This document shows positions 1-8,731 of a stretch of 64,000 bases of DNA, piece after piece (the first letter of the stretch is position 1; every line of letters begins with the position of its first letter). Both the position numbers and the translations under genes were made by a program. The stretch comes from Sporanaerobium hydrogeniformans (GTDB lineage Bacteria > Bacillota > Clostridia > Lachnospirales > Cellulosilyticaceae), in assembly GCF_002735925.1 (NCBI RefSeq), contig NZ_PEDL01000011.1, positions 1-64,000 of the forward strand. Direction: 5' to 3'. The notes under the pieces are model-generated. The model did no database searches and had not been told where the DNA came from. It saw nothing but the letters and a program-made list of their open reading frames with translations.

Positions 1-41
1 TCCTGTAGAATATAGGCTCAGTCTCTTGGCAGCATAAAATA

Positions 42-72
42 ATTGCGTAGCAGTTAAAAACTACTACGCAAA
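42..72. terminator. Hairpin, possible terminator at the window edge
   Basis: A 12-bp stem with one C/T difference (TTGCGTAGCAGT against ACTACTACGCAA) closes a short A-rich loop. A run of A follows on the plus strand and a T-rich ATTATTTT follows on the minus strand, so it could end minus-strand transcription coming from the decayed gene beside it. Positions 1-41 show nothing I recognise. Confidence 0.4.
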
Positions 73-127
73 AAAGTCTAACTTATTGGGGTCACATCAT
101 GCTTTATACTCGGTAATCGCTTTTTTA

Positions 128-446
128 TTAGGATTGAAAAATATCATCTATATTGATTGTAAGCTCCGAAAAAATACTTGTTTTGAATTGTTTTATCCAT
201 CCTTGTTCGTCATAAACTCTTTCTTTTTCTACTTTATCTAACTGAGTGCAAACACCATTAAGTTTATACTTTCCTTCTTGTAAAATGAACTGTTCTATTG
301 ATTTATTAAGAGGATCTACAATCCAATATTCCTAAACACCATAGGGTTCATATTTATGAAATTTGGTTTCTCTATCTCTTTTGATGCTAGTAGGGGAAAT
401 CACCTCCACGATTAAACATGGTGGCATATAGTATACCCCATATCCT
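128..446 (-). pseudogene. Remnant of a Uma2-family (DUF820) nuclease gene
   Basis: Reading the minus strand from about 446 down to a TAA at 128-130 gives the C-terminal half of a Uma2/DUF820 putative restriction endonuclease. The typical core is visible: LIVEVISPTSIKRDR, then KFHKYEPYGV and EYWIVDPLNKSIEQF, ending in ..NIDDIFQS. An in-frame stop separates YGV from EYWIVDP, and two more stops lie just before the GVYYMPP stretch. The N-terminal half of roughly 90 residues is missing, because a different intact gene begins at 484. Uma2 proteins belong to the PD-(D/E)XK nuclease fold and are often multicopy and prone to decay. This copy cannot make a working enzyme. The assignment rests on recognised motifs, not on a database search. 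Confidence 0.72.
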
Positions 447-483
447 TACTAGCTAACACCCTCTAAGCGTATAGACTTAAGTT

Positions 484-1206
484 TTACAAATAGCGCTCTA
501 AATCATATCTTTTTCTGCCCACTGTTCCTTTTCCATACTCAATAGCTTGAGCAGGACATGTATGAATACACTTTAAGCATTGGTAGCAATTTTCTTGCCA
601 TTTAGGTTTTCCATCTATCATCTCAATGGTTTTAGCCGGGCAAGTTGTAGCACACTGGCTACAGCCTACGCAAGCATCCGTTACCTTAAAAGGTTTAGTG
701 GTTCTACCAAACTTATTAAATCCAAAAGCAATCACACTTGACTTGAGTGTAGCCATTTTACCTTTGGTGATACGGCTAACACTTTTTCTGCTACGAATTT
801 CTTCTGCAATTAAGTCAAGCTGCACCTCAGCTTTTTTTATTTTGCCTTTGATGACTTCATCACTTTCAACATTGGAGGCAATAATATAGTTATTGGGCAT
901 TTTAATGGAATAGCTGCTGTTTAATGGGAAATGTTTTTGAAGTTGCTCCATAGCAAGGCCTGCCTCATCTGCGCAGGTACCTATCCCAAAGGTAAACTTC
1001 CCTGAAGCCTGTAATGTCTTCACAAAGTCTATAACCGGCTCTGGTGGTGACCATGCGTAGATGGGGAAAACAATGCCGATCACCTCCTCTTTAGTCAGAC
1101 TATCTTGATTAGTACTCATCATATCCCTAGCTTTGTCATTTGTTTTCTTTGCGAGCTGCTCTGCTACCCATTTCGAATTACCTGTTCCTGAAAAATAAAA
1201 TATCAT
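484..1206 (-). CDS. EFR1-type flavodoxin/ferredoxin fusion protein
   Basis: A 240-residue protein with an N-terminal flavodoxin-like fold that starts with the FMN phosphate loop FSGTGNSKWVA (residues 5-15). Its C-terminus holds two 4Fe-4S clusters of the CxxCxxCxxxCP type (Cys179/182/185/189 and Cys207/210/213/217). This matches the EFR1 family ('ferrodoxin'), common in Clostridia, which is thought to pass electrons between FMN and iron-sulfur centres in the cytoplasm; physiological partners are not known. The ATG at 1206 follows GGGAGG at a good distance. The gene stands alone and is divergent from the alcohol dehydrogenase. It shares its strand with the Uma2 remnant downstream, which may once have been co-transcribed. 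Confidence 0.85.
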   Translation of the reverse strand: MIFYFSGTGNSKWVAEQLAKKTNDKARDMMSTNQDSLTKEEVIGIVFPIYAWSPPEPVIDFVKTLQASGKFTFGIGTCADEAGLAMEQLQKHFPLNSSYSIKMPNNYIIASNVESDEVIKGKIKKAEVQLDLIAEEIRSRKSVSRITKGKMATLKSSVIAFGFNKFGRTTKPFKVTDACVGCSQCATTCPAKTIEMIDGKPKWQENCYQCLKCIHTCPAQAIEYGKGTVGRKRYDLERYL

Positions 1207-1396
1207 CTGTTAACCTCCCATTCGTATAGTATGAAATAAACCATTCACTATAGCATCTTTATACTATTTTAGCACACTCTTCAGATAATGTTATAAAAAA
1301 TAGAGGTGCTGCAAATAGCTTGTAATCCCCTAGGTGCATATTCCCTCTAAAAATGAGACATATTAGTTATGACTATCTATTACGCAGGAGGTATCT

Positions 1397-2545
1397 ATGA
1401 CCTATAAATTTTATATGCCACCCATTAGCTTAATGGGTGAAAACTGTCTTCAAGATTTACCTAATGAATTATCTTCTAGGGGCTTTACCAAATGTCTTAT
1501 TGTAACGGATAAGGTACTCGTAAATATTGGTCTTGTTGATAAGCTTACAAAGCTCCTTACTTCCCATCAAATAAATTATGTGATTTATGATGAAACCAAG
1601 CCTAATCCTACAGTAACTAATGTTAATCATGGCCTTACTATGCTGAAAGAAAATCATTGTGACTTTGTAATTTCTTTTGGTGGAGGTTCCCCTCATGACT
1701 GCGCTAAAGGCATCGCTCTTTTAGCCACTAATGGAGGCAATATTGGGGACTATGAAGGCGTTAATAAATCCCAAAAGCCACAGCTCCCACTAATAACCAT
1801 TAATACCACAGCCGGAACAGCCTCAGAAATGACGATCTTTTCTATCATAACCGATGAAGAGAGGCATATTAAAATGGCTCTTGTGGATAAGCATATGACA
1901 CCTATTGTTGCAGTTAATGACCCTGTTTTAATGGTAGCTATGCCTAAGAGCCTTACAGCAGCCACTGGGATGGATGCCCTTACCCATTCTATAGAAGCTT
2001 ATGTCTCCACTATTGCAACGCCTATTACAGATGCTTGTGCCATTAAAGCTATTGAGCTTATTAGTTGCTACCTCAAAAGAGCTGTTGATGACGGAGGCGA
2101 TATGGTAGCCCGTGAAAATATGGCATATGCGGAGTACCTAGCAGGCATGGCATTTAATAATGCTTCCCTAGGCTATGTTCATGCAATGGCCCATCAATTG
2201 GGTGGGTTTTACGATCTACCTCATGGAGTATGTAATGCGATCTTGCTGCCACACGTTCAGACCTTTAATGCTAAGGAAGCTGGTCCAAGACTCAAATGCA
2301 TCGCCAAATTTATGGGGGTTGATGTAAGTGAAATGAGTGATGAAGAAGGTGCTAAGGCATGTATCCGCCGCATTAAAGAGCTTTCTGCCTCTGTAGGTAT
2401 TCCTGTAGGACTTAGCACACTGGGTGTTAAAAAAGAGGACTTCACTACTCTAGCAACCAATGCCTTAAAAGATGCTTGTGCTGCAACCAATCCAGTTGTG
2501 GGTACGTTAGAGGACATCATTAAGATTTTTGAAAATGCCTATTAA
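1397..2545 (+). CDS. Iron-containing alcohol dehydrogenase
   Basis: A 382-residue group III (Fe-dependent) alcohol dehydrogenase that interconverts alcohols and aldehydes with NAD(P)H in the cytoplasm. The nucleotide-binding motif [11 protein letters not shown] is at residues 95-105. The expected metal ligands are Asp193 and His197 (MDALTH), His262 (VHAMAH) and His276 (PHGVCNA), placed as in FucO and AdhB. Length is normal for the family. AGGAGG precedes the ATG. The gene is monocistronic, ends at a strong hairpin shared with the convergent cold-shock gene, and starts beside a divergent ferredoxin-like gene. The substrate (butanol, ethanol, propanediol and so on) cannot be read from the sequence. 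No aldehyde dehydrogenase is adjacent. Confidence 0.93.
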   Translation: MTYKFYMPPISLMGENCLQDLPNELSSRGFTKCLIVTDKVLVNIGLVDKLTKLLTSHQINYVIYDETKPNPTVTNVNHGLTMLKENHCDFVISFGGGSPHDCAKGIALLATNGGNIGDYEGVNKSQKPQLPLITINTTAGTASEMTIFSIITDEERHIKMALVDKHMTPIVAVNDPVLMVAMPKSLTAATGMDALTHSIEAYVSTIATPITDACAIKAIELISCYLKRAVDDGGDMVARENMAYAEYLAGMAFNNASLGYVHAMAHQLGGFYDLPHGVCNAILLPHVQTFNAKEAGPRLKCIAKFMGVDVSEMSDEEGAKACIRRIKELSASVGIPVGLSTLGVKKEDFTTLATNALKDACAATNPVVGTLEDIIKIFENAY

Positions 2546-2555
2546 TGATTACACT

Positions 2556-2596
2556 AAAAAAAGTAGTACACTCTTTCATGAGCGTACTACTTTTTT
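2556..2596. terminator. Bidirectional terminator between adh and csp copy 1
   Basis: A perfect 13-bp stem AAAAAAGTAGTAC / GTACTACTTTTTT with a 14-nt loop. It ends in T on both strands, so it can stop both the plus-strand dehydrogenase transcript and the minus-strand cold-shock transcript. Confidence 0.85.
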
Positions 2597-2631
2597 GCTA
2601 ATATCTATTAGTGATTTTAAGAGCTGGCAGA

Positions 2632-2829
2632 TTATGCTCTTGTAACGTTTTCTGCTTGTGCGCCACGTGGGCCTTTTGTAAGATCAAAGTTTACTCTTTG
2701 TCCTTCATCTAGAGATTTAAAGCCATCTCCTTGGATTGCTGAGAAATGTACGAATACATCATCTCCACCTTCTCTTGATATAAATCCGAATCCTTTTTCT
2801 GCGTTAAACCATTTAACTGTACCTGTCAT
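2632..2829 (-). CDS. csp: Cold-shock protein, copy 1
   Basis: A 65-residue single cold-shock domain protein with both RNA-binding motifs: RNP1 KGFGFI (residues 13-18) and RNP2 VFVHF (26-30). Such proteins bind single-stranded RNA and DNA and act as RNA chaperones in the cytoplasm. It differs from the second copy at 4058-4255 at only a handful of positions (such as GG/DG, LDEG/LEEG, LTKG/ITQG, TRA/TKA). A strong sigma-A promoter and a 148-nt leader precede it, both nearly identical to those of copy 2, so the whole transcription unit was duplicated. AGGAGGTACC lies just upstream of the ATG. Its terminator is shared with the alcohol dehydrogenase. Confidence 0.95.
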   Translation of the reverse strand: MTGTVKWFNAEKGFGFISREGGDDVFVHFSAIQGDGFKSLDEGQRVNFDLTKGPRGAQAENVTRA

Positions 2830-2977
2830 GTGCGGTACCTCCTATTAATTTGATTTTCTGTAATGGTTGCAAAAAAAAATTCACATACTATTACAAGATT
2901 ACATTGAGCGGTGCATATAATCTCTAATAACATGTGAATTTCACTATTCTTAAAAGCTATAAACAACTACTTAATAC
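2830..2977 (-). ncRNA. Structured cold-shock mRNA leader, copy 1
   Basis: Untranslated leader between the predicted start of transcription and the csp ATG. It contains nested inverted repeats: ATTCACAT (2879-2886) pairs with ATGTGAAT (2932-2939), and AGATTA (2896-2901) pairs with TAATCT (2918-2923). Almost the same leader precedes csp copy 2. Long conserved leaders of csp genes are known to change structure with temperature; that this one does so is inferred. Confidence 0.55.
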
Positions 2978-2983
2978 TCTCTT

Positions 2984-3012
2984 AGTATATATCACTTTTC
3001 ATAACTTGTCAA
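2984..3012 (-). promoter_or_regulatory. Sigma-A promoter of csp copy 1
   Basis: On the minus strand, TTGACA (3007-3012) and TATACT (2984-2989) are separated by exactly 17 nt. The same promoter, with the same spacing, precedes copy 2. Confidence 0.82.
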
Positions 3013-3049
3013 CATAATATTTAAAAATAATGCAACCTTTGTTAAGAAG

Positions 3050-3083
3050 CGCTCAACCCAATACACTCGGTACTGGATGAGCG
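3050..3083 (-). terminator. Weak hairpin downstream of the SDR gene
   Basis: The arms CGCTCA and TGAGCG, with a partly paired interior (CCAATAC / GTACTGG), lie just after the stop codon of the dehydrogenase. The T-tract on the minus strand is poor (CTTCTT), so termination may be leaky into the csp copy 1 promoter. Confidence 0.45.
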
Positions 3084-3093
3084 TTTTGAGACT

Positions 3094-3837
3094 TTAAATA
3101 ATGGTTGCTCCGTCAACAGGTAATACAACACCTGTTATATAGGAAGCCATATCACTTGCAAGAAATAAAAAGGCATTGGCTACCTCTTCTGGCTTACCAA
3201 TTCGAGCCATTGAAATCTTTGAAAGAATAGGCTTAATGACTTCTTGTGGTACTGCCTTCATCATATCTGTTTCAGTGACACCTGGTGCAATGGCATTAAC
3301 ACGAATGTTATCTTTCCCTAGTTCACGGGCAAGTGACTGAGTAAGGCCATTTACCGCAAATTTTGATGCTGGGTATCCACAGCCACTAGGCTGTCCATAA
3401 AGACTCACGATAGAGCTTGTATTTAGGATGACACCGCCCCCTTGCTCCTTCATAATAGCTGCTGCTACTCTAGAACCATAGAAGACAGCATTTACATTGA
3501 GATCCATTATGTTCTCAAAATTTTCTGGGTCGTATTCATAAATGTTATCACTTGCAGAGATCCCTGCATTATTTACCATAATATCTAAAGAACCATATGT
3601 AGCTCTGATTTCAGTAAGTGCTTCTTTCATACTATTATAGTCACTAAGGTTAGGTGCCATCGCACCAATGGATGCATTGGGAAATTCTTCACAAAGCAAA
3701 GCATAAGCTTGATCTGCGCTTTCTTGACGTGAACCAAAAACAATGACAGTGGCATTATTCTGAAGATATTTTCTAGCAATTTCTAACCCAATTCCCCTTG
3801 TTCCACCTGTAATAACTGCAACTTTTCCTTTTAACAT
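3094..3837 (-). CDS. Short-chain dehydrogenase/reductase (FabG-like)
   Basis: A 247-residue classical SDR. The Rossmann glycine motif TGGTRGIG is at residues 10-17, NNAG at 89-92, the catalytic serine at about 141 and the YxxxK pair at Tyr155 and Lys159 (YPASK). The C-terminal ASDMASYITG..LPVDGA is typical of 3-oxoacyl-ACP reductase relatives. It is a cytoplasmic NAD(P)H-dependent reductase of an unknown carbonyl or hydroxyl substrate. No fatty-acid genes are near, so a role as FabG is not supported by context. It stands alone between the two duplicated cold-shock units, with its ATG preceded by AGGAGAATG-like spacing. Confidence 0.87.
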   Translation of the reverse strand: MLKGKVAVITGGTRGIGLEIARKYLQNNATVIVFGSRQESADQAYALLCEEFPNASIGAMAPNLSDYNSMKEALTEIRATYGSLDIMVNNAGISASDNIYEYDPENFENIMDLNVNAVFYGSRVAAAIMKEQGGGVILNTSSIVSLYGQPSGCGYPASKFAVNGLTQSLARELGKDNIRVNAIAPGVTETDMMKAVPQEVIKPILSKISMARIGKPEEVANAFLFLASDMASYITGVVLPVDGATII

Positions 3838-3991
3838 AGCGTCATTCTCCTGTTTAGTTGTTTTGTTTTGTACAAAAAATATGCTTTTTCTTCAAAATAC
3901 TACAAGTAATTCTACCTTCATTATACAGATATGCTACGCTTTGTCAATAATTCTACAATCTTTTAATAAGTCCCCCTTAAAATTTAGGAAC

Positions 3992-4038
3992 AAAAAAAGC
4001 TGTTATAGTAATGATTGGTAATCACTACTACAACAGCT
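3992..4038 (-). terminator. Terminator of csp copy 2
   Basis: A long stem AGCTGTTRTAGTA... closing on AGCTGTTATAGTA with a 3-nt loop, followed on the minus strand by seven T. It lies directly downstream of csp copy 2. Confidence 0.85.
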
Positions 4039-4057
4039 CTTTCTTAACCCCTAAGAA

Positions 4058-4255
4058 TTATGCTTTTGTAACGTTTTCTGCTTGAGCGCCACGAGGACCT
4101 TGTGTAATATCAAAGTTTACTCTTTGACCTTCTTCTAGAGATTTGAAGCCATCTCCTTGGATTGCTGAGAAATGTACGAATACATCATCTCCATCTTCTC
4201 TTGAAATAAATCCAAATCCTTTTTCTGCGTTAAACCATTTAACTGTACCTGTCAT
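4058..4255 (-). CDS. csp: Cold-shock protein, copy 2
   Basis: A 65-residue cold-shock domain protein almost identical to the copy at 2632-2829, with the same RNP1 (KGFGFI) and RNP2 (VFVHF). It has its own sigma-A promoter (4411-4439), a 150-nt structured leader and a strong terminator, so it is an independent transcription unit. Most residue differences lie in the C-terminal half (LEEG, DITQG, VTKA). Paralogous csp genes are common, but retention of both promoter and leader shows a recent segmental duplication or gene conversion. RBS AGGAGGTACC as in copy 1. Confidence 0.95.
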   Translation of the reverse strand: MTGTVKWFNAEKGFGFISREDGDDVFVHFSAIQGDGFKSLEEGQRVNFDITQGPRGAQAENVTKA

Positions 4256-4404
4256 GTGCGGTACCTCCTATTTAATATGAATTTCTGTAATGGTTGCAAA
4301 TAAAAAATTCACATACTATTACAGATTACATTTCGTGCTGCATATAATCTCTAATAACATGTGAATATCACTATCTTTTAAAGCTATAAACAACTACTTA
4401 ATAC
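4256..4404 (-). ncRNA. Structured cold-shock mRNA leader, copy 2
   Basis: Leader nearly identical to that of csp copy 1, including the outer arms ATTCACAT / ATGTGAAT and the inner AGATTA / TAATCT. Differences fall mostly in loops and in the A-tract before the outer arm, which fits selection on structure. Confidence 0.55.
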
Positions 4405-4410
4405 TCACTT

Positions 4411-4439
4411 AGTATATATCTTATTTCATAACTTGTCAA
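4411..4439 (-). promoter_or_regulatory. Sigma-A promoter of csp copy 2
   Basis: On the minus strand, TTGACA (4434-4439) and TATACT (4411-4416) are 17 nt apart, as in copy 1. Confidence 0.82.
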
Positions 4440-4559
4440 CATAATATTTAAAAATAAATTAAGAACAACTGAAAAAGTCCTAAAAATAGGGATAAACTCC
4501 TTTACCTTTATGACTTTTCCACTTGTCTTTATGTTGCTTTATACTCTGCTCTTTGAGGT

Positions 4560-5531
4560 TTATTTTATGTTTAGACTCTGTGTTACTGTTAAATGGATGT
4601 CTTGTGGTAATTGATCCCATATATCTTTACAAAGTAGCAAAGGAATATCTTTATTCTTATCCCATATGGCATTCCACTCTTTGATACTTAGAGTTTTTCC
4701 ATTCACCGTTTTACCAATCTCTATGGTCATAGCTGGTTTTTTGTATTTTTGTATAAACCAATCCGTCATTCCTAAACCACCTGTAGAGTTAGCAGGTGAA
4801 ACCTTCTTGTACTGTGTGGCCTTAGCCACCTTATTGACTAGATCGATACTTCTTTTTTCTAGCTGCCCAGTTTGATAATACCACCAATAGATGACCTCTC
4901 CCGCAGAGTGATAGGCTATCGATGTTTCAAAATGATACTGCTCGCATAAGTCTCTTATGGCTTGTGTCTCTTTTTCTGAAAAAGGCTTTTCTCCTGCATA
5001 ATTAAGGGCACCAGGCTTTGTTACTGTTTTTTGTGTGGCTCCTGCTGTAGGATAATTTTTGTTTAAATCCACCCCTCTCCCATTTGCCTTCCATTTTGAA
5101 TCCTTATTCATGGCAATGGTTACGCCATCGGGGTTGACAATGGGCACAAATACAATGGCTACTCGGTCCAGTAAATCTCTCACACGCTGCCCTTGATAAG
5201 TAGCACCACTTTCATACATCTGGATCATACGCTTTGCTTGTTCATAAACCAGCATCCCTGTCATGCTTTCTCTGCCATGATGGGCACCATTAATCAAAAT
5301 AGCCTTCTCACCTTTTCCGACTTTTATCCCTGCAAGTTCTTTGTTTTCAACCTGACTATAACCAACTTGTATGTACTGTGTAAACTTTTTTTCCTGACTG
5401 ATCTTTTTAATATCCTTTGTTATTGTATCTACTATTTTTCCGTTATATACCCCTGTATTGGCTTTTACATTCATTATAAAAAAGGCACCTGCCATCAGAC
5501 AAACAGCTGCTTTCTCTTTCCATCTACCCAT
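4560..5531 (-). CDS. Secreted M14-family zinc carboxypeptidase
   Basis: A 323-residue M14 metallopeptidase. A short basic start and a hydrophobic stretch (residues 8-21) look like a signal peptide or membrane anchor. Zinc ligands are His85 and Glu88 (HHGRE) and His208 (AYHSAG). VDLNKNYP (154-161) is the usual substrate-binding block, and Glu271 in MTIEIG is the catalytic base. This pattern is closest to gamma-D-glutamyl-(L)-meso-diaminopimelate peptidases or carboxypeptidases that trim peptidoglycan peptides; the exact bond cleaved is not determined. The gene follows the ABC exporter operon on the same strand after 75 nt and may be read through from it. There is no LysM or cell-wall binding repeat. 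Confidence 0.85.
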   Translation of the reverse strand: MGRWKEKAAVCLMAGAFFIMNVKANTGVYNGKIVDTITKDIKKISQEKKFTQYIQVGYSQVENKELAGIKVGKGEKAILINGAHHGRESMTGMLVYEQAKRMIQMYESGATYQGQRVRDLLDRVAIVFVPIVNPDGVTIAMNKDSKWKANGRGVDLNKNYPTAGATQKTVTKPGALNYAGEKPFSEKETQAIRDLCEQYHFETSIAYHSAGEVIYWWYYQTGQLEKRSIDLVNKVAKATQYKKVSPANSTGGLGMTDWFIQKYKKPAMTIEIGKTVNGKTLSIKEWNAIWDKNKDIPLLLCKDIWDQLPQDIHLTVTQSLNIK

Positions 5532-5606
5532 GTCTATTCTCCAGCTTCCTTTCTACCCTACTAGTGTTGTCTTTTGTTTGTGTCTTTTATGTTTTTCTTG
5601 CCCACC

Positions 5607-6809
5607 TCACTTGCTATCGTCTTGCTCTATTTTATGATTCCTTCCTATTATAGATAACTTTACTTGTAAATAGCAATAAGAATAAATTTTATCTCCAACA
5701 CTTAGTAAAATAAAACAACTGGCTAAAACAAGTGCTCCTAAAACCTTATAAGCAACCCTACCTGTTGCTTCTCCTTCTAACAAACTGCGATAAACCATCA
5801 TTCCCCAACGAATAGGGGAAAGGTAAGAAAGCTTCACTACTCCATCTGGCAAGAAGGACATCGGAAATAAACAGTCACTTATCATGCAAAGTGGTGCGAC
5901 TATGAAGGTAGCCACCTGAGTATAAGCTCCTACAGTAGGAGTATAGGCCATAACAAAAAAACTAATGGCTAACCCTATATAGCCAAACAAAAGAGAGAGC
6001 ACTATAAAGCTAAATAGAGTAAGTCCCACTTCAATGCCCATTATTCTAAAAACAAAGGCTTCTATTAAAATTTGAAGAAAGAGAATCATAAAAGCACCTA
6101 ATAGGTGTCCCATTAAATAATGACTTTTTTGTAGAGGTGTTGTACAAATACGTTCATAAACCTTTTTCTCTCTCTCCTCTACAACACTATTTAAACTAAA
6201 AATACAGGTAAACATAAAAATATAAACAAACATGCCAAAATTTTGAGCATCTAACTGATTTTTTAGTTTTTCTTTAGCTTGTGTAAAACGCCCTCTTTCC
6301 AAGGTATAAGCCCTATAGTCTTTTATAAATTGCCTTTCTGTTCCTGCATCACTCGCAAGCTCTCCTATAACCTGTAAAGCATCTTGTACTTTTAATTCGA
6401 TGCTCCCTTTATAAAAGCTCTCTTCATTTACCATGAGAGTACACATCTTTTTCCCTTCCTTTAAAGCTTCCCAAAAGGAGCTTGCCTCTATAAAAAGAAA
6501 GGCTTCTAGCTTTCCTTTTTGCAATTGCTCCTGCGCCTGTTTAAGGGATAGCACTTTTAAATCCAAAAAAGGCTCAAGCTCTTCTTTAAGTGCTATTAGC
6601 CCTATAGCTTTCACGTCATCTAAGGCATCTTGACTTAAAAAAATAGGTGACACAAAACCAACCTTTGGACGTAGGGTTACTTCCTCTTTCTGTCCTACTG
6701 CCATTAAAAAGCAATTACTTATAATAGGTAGTACAAGGAGTAAAAAAGCTAGAGGTGAATAACAAAAAACTTTTAAATGCTGACTAAAGATCGTTCCTAT
6801 ATTTTTCAT
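5607..6809 (-). CDS. ABC-2 type exporter permease
   Basis: A 400-residue membrane protein with the topology of ABC-2 permeases. One N-terminal helix (about residues 15-36) is followed by a large extracytoplasmic region (about 40-190), then five or six helices between about 190 and 380, with EREKKVYERICTTPLQKSHY as the typical cytoplasmic coupling segment. It is the last of three genes; 13 nt separate it from the preceding permease. It presumably pairs with that permease and the ATPase as a heterodimeric exporter. The substrate is unknown; such transporters export drugs, lipids or peptides. No immunity or bacteriocin precursor gene is visible beside it. Confidence 0.85.
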   Translation of the reverse strand: MKNIGTIFSQHLKVFCYSPLAFLLLVLPIISNCFLMAVGQKEEVTLRPKVGFVSPIFLSQDALDDVKAIGLIALKEELEPFLDLKVLSLKQAQEQLQKGKLEAFLFIEASSFWEALKEGKKMCTLMVNEESFYKGSIELKVQDALQVIGELASDAGTERQFIKDYRAYTLERGRFTQAKEKLKNQLDAQNFGMFVYIFMFTCIFSLNSVVEEREKKVYERICTTPLQKSHYLMGHLLGAFMILFLQILIEAFVFRIMGIEVGLTLFSFIVLSLLFGYIGLAISFFVMAYTPTVGAYTQVATFIVAPLCMISDCLFPMSFLPDGVVKLSYLSPIRWGMMVYRSLLEGEATGRVAYKVLGALVLASCFILLSVGDKIYSYCYLQVKLSIIGRNHKIEQDDSK

Positions 6810-6822
6810 CTCTTCTCCCCTT

Positions 6823-8721
6823 CTATCTCACTAATTTTCCTAAATAAGGCATAATCGTATAGTCTTCTTTTTTTCCATAGTGCCTAAGACATGCATTAAT
6901 CACACGATACCCTTCCTCTATACTCACACCTTCCTTGAGATGAACTGTATAACCATTTCCCCCTCGAACTTCCCCAAATACTGCTCTGTAAGTCTTTAAA
7001 CTCATATAAGCTCCTAGTTTCACATCAGGTCCTAACTCCTTTTCCATGTCTGTTCCTGTATCTAAAATACCAATAATATGAAAGGGTCTTTTTTCTCCAC
7101 CAATTTCTAGTACTACTTGCTTATTAAGCACACTTAAAGGTTCTTCTTCTCCCCACATGATTTTAGCATAGGTATCTAAAACGACTAAGACACTGGCTCC
7201 CTGCCTTTCTTCTTCTTTTGAAAAGAATCTCCCGGCTTCCAGTGGTAAATAGCTTTCTGCCTCTAAAGGATATTGCATCCCTGTAAGAAAAAGAGTTGTC
7301 TCTTTATCCTTCCAAGTTTTTACGGTGATTTCATGTGTATTTAGTAACTCTCCCACACTACTTACTTCTGATAAGGTGCTTAATTCCTTAAGTATTTGTT
7401 CTTTATACAATGTGGTAGGAGCTAATTGATTTTCAAAAATTAAAAGATGTTGGGAGGTTTCTTGATTAGCTTTTATAAGAGTCCTTGCCAAGGTTATAGG
7501 CTGTTTAACTAGGAGCCCTCCTCCAATCACGGTAATCCCTACCAAAAAAGCTCCCCCTAAAATAACCTGTTTTTTGCTCACTCCCCTATACCTCCTTTTA
7601 AGCGTTTGTAAACCTAGAATGCTCCAAGCTACAAAAAATACTCCCACTGTAATTCCCCCTATTTTCAAAAGAAACCTATTAAAATGTGCTACAACTCCTT
7701 TTTGACAAATAGCGATAAAAGCTTCATTCATTAAAGTAACAGGTGAAAGACTTGCCAACTGGCTAACCTCTGAAGTAGGAACCATCCCCCCTGAAGTAAA
7801 ACAAAAAATAAGTACCAGCATAGAAACAACACCATTACTTAATCCTTTATTAGGGATAAGCATTCCAATGGCAATGCCCATAGCAATACTCATAAAACTG
7901 GTGCTTAAAAGAATCCCTAAAAGCTGTCCTATATTCTTAGTTAAACCCAGACCAAAACATATTTCTATAGCTAAAACAATACAGCAGCCTTGCCAAAAAG
8001 CCATTATAGCTCCTCCTAAATATTCACCTAAATAAAGATTCTTTTTAGAAAGAGGAGTTGTTAGTAGTCTCTGTCCTAAAGCTTCTCTCATATATGCCAC
8101 TTGTTCAGCCCCATAGCTAGCTGCTAACAAAATGGTAAAGGCAATCATGGTCACTCCTATGGATAAGGCGAAATTTTCTTTACCTCCTTCTCCCTTTAAG
8201 GTAAGGAGTCTATAGAACTTAGTTGCTTTATAGCTTTGAAGCTGCATAAAATCTATAGGTGTTATAGAAGCACTTTTTTGTCCCTCTCTTTTATAGTGCC
8301 AACTGATAAGCGCTTTCTGTTGCATATAACGCTCACTTAGTAGCACAAAGGCTCCTAAATTTTGTTCGCTGTCTCTTAGTTCATAAGTCATACGTTGTCC
8401 CTTCTCATTTCTAATGAGCACATCTAGGTCCCCTCGTTCAAAAAGTCTACGTGCTTCCCTTAACTGTGGAAACAAGACTATTTTTATCTTAGTAGTTGCT
8501 TCCATATAGGCTTTATAGTCTTGGGTAAAAATATCTTCACTATCCCCTACTACAGCCACCCTTAATTTAGGAGCTTCCTTCATTTGCATGTTGTCTACAC
8601 TTGAAAAAACAACAATAAATAAAGCTGTTAAGATAAAAGGAAAAACTATTTGAAAAAAAATACCTTTTCTATCTCTTAACTTTTGCTTGAGACTGTTTTG
8701 TACTATATCCCATACATTCAT
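6823..8721 (-). CDS. ABC-2 permease fused to a MacB-like extracytoplasmic domain
   Basis: A 632-residue protein, far longer than its partner. Residues 1-372 form an ABC-2 permease: helix 23-41, external domain, then helices near 186-203, 235-258, 265-290, 296-312 and 350-372. A seventh helix (385-405) follows the basic loop KRRYRGVSKK. Residues 406-632 then read like the MacB/FtsX periplasmic core domain, with AGRFFSKEEE.RQGASVLVV, KIMWGEEEPLSVLNKQVV and PFHIIGIL as recognisable blocks. By positive-inside logic this C-terminal domain lies outside the cell. MacB-type domains normally belong to a different permease class (type VII), so the combination is unusual. Eleven bases separate it from the ATPase gene. 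Confidence 0.82.
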   Translation of the reverse strand: MNVWDIVQNSLKQKLRDRKGIFFQIVFPFILTALFIVVFSSVDNMQMKEAPKLRVAVVGDSEDIFTQDYKAYMEATTKIKIVLFPQLREARRLFERGDLDVLIRNEKGQRMTYELRDSEQNLGAFVLLSERYMQQKALISWHYKREGQKSASITPIDFMQLQSYKATKFYRLLTLKGEGGKENFALSIGVTMIAFTILLAASYGAEQVAYMREALGQRLLTTPLSKKNLYLGEYLGGAIMAFWQGCCIVLAIEICFGLGLTKNIGQLLGILLSTSFMSIAMGIAIGMLIPNKGLSNGVVSMLVLIFCFTSGGMVPTSEVSQLASLSPVTLMNEAFIAICQKGVVAHFNRFLLKIGGITVGVFFVAWSILGLQTLKRRYRGVSKKQVILGGAFLVGITVIGGGLLVKQPITLARTLIKANQETSQHLLIFENQLAPTTLYKEQILKELSTLSEVSSVGELLNTHEITVKTWKDKETTLFLTGMQYPLEAESYLPLEAGRFFSKEEERQGASVLVVLDTYAKIMWGEEEPLSVLNKQVVLEIGGEKRPFHIIGILDTGTDMEKELGPDVKLGAYMSLKTYRAVFGEVRGGNGYTVHLKEGVSIEEGYRVINACLRHYGKKEDYTIMPYLGKLVR

Positions 8722-8731
8722 CTATCCTCTC

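Noticed and set aside
5193-5564. 123-codon plus-strand frame opposite the carboxypeptidase
   Set aside because: Antisense to a gene with all expected M14 catalytic residues; no start signal.
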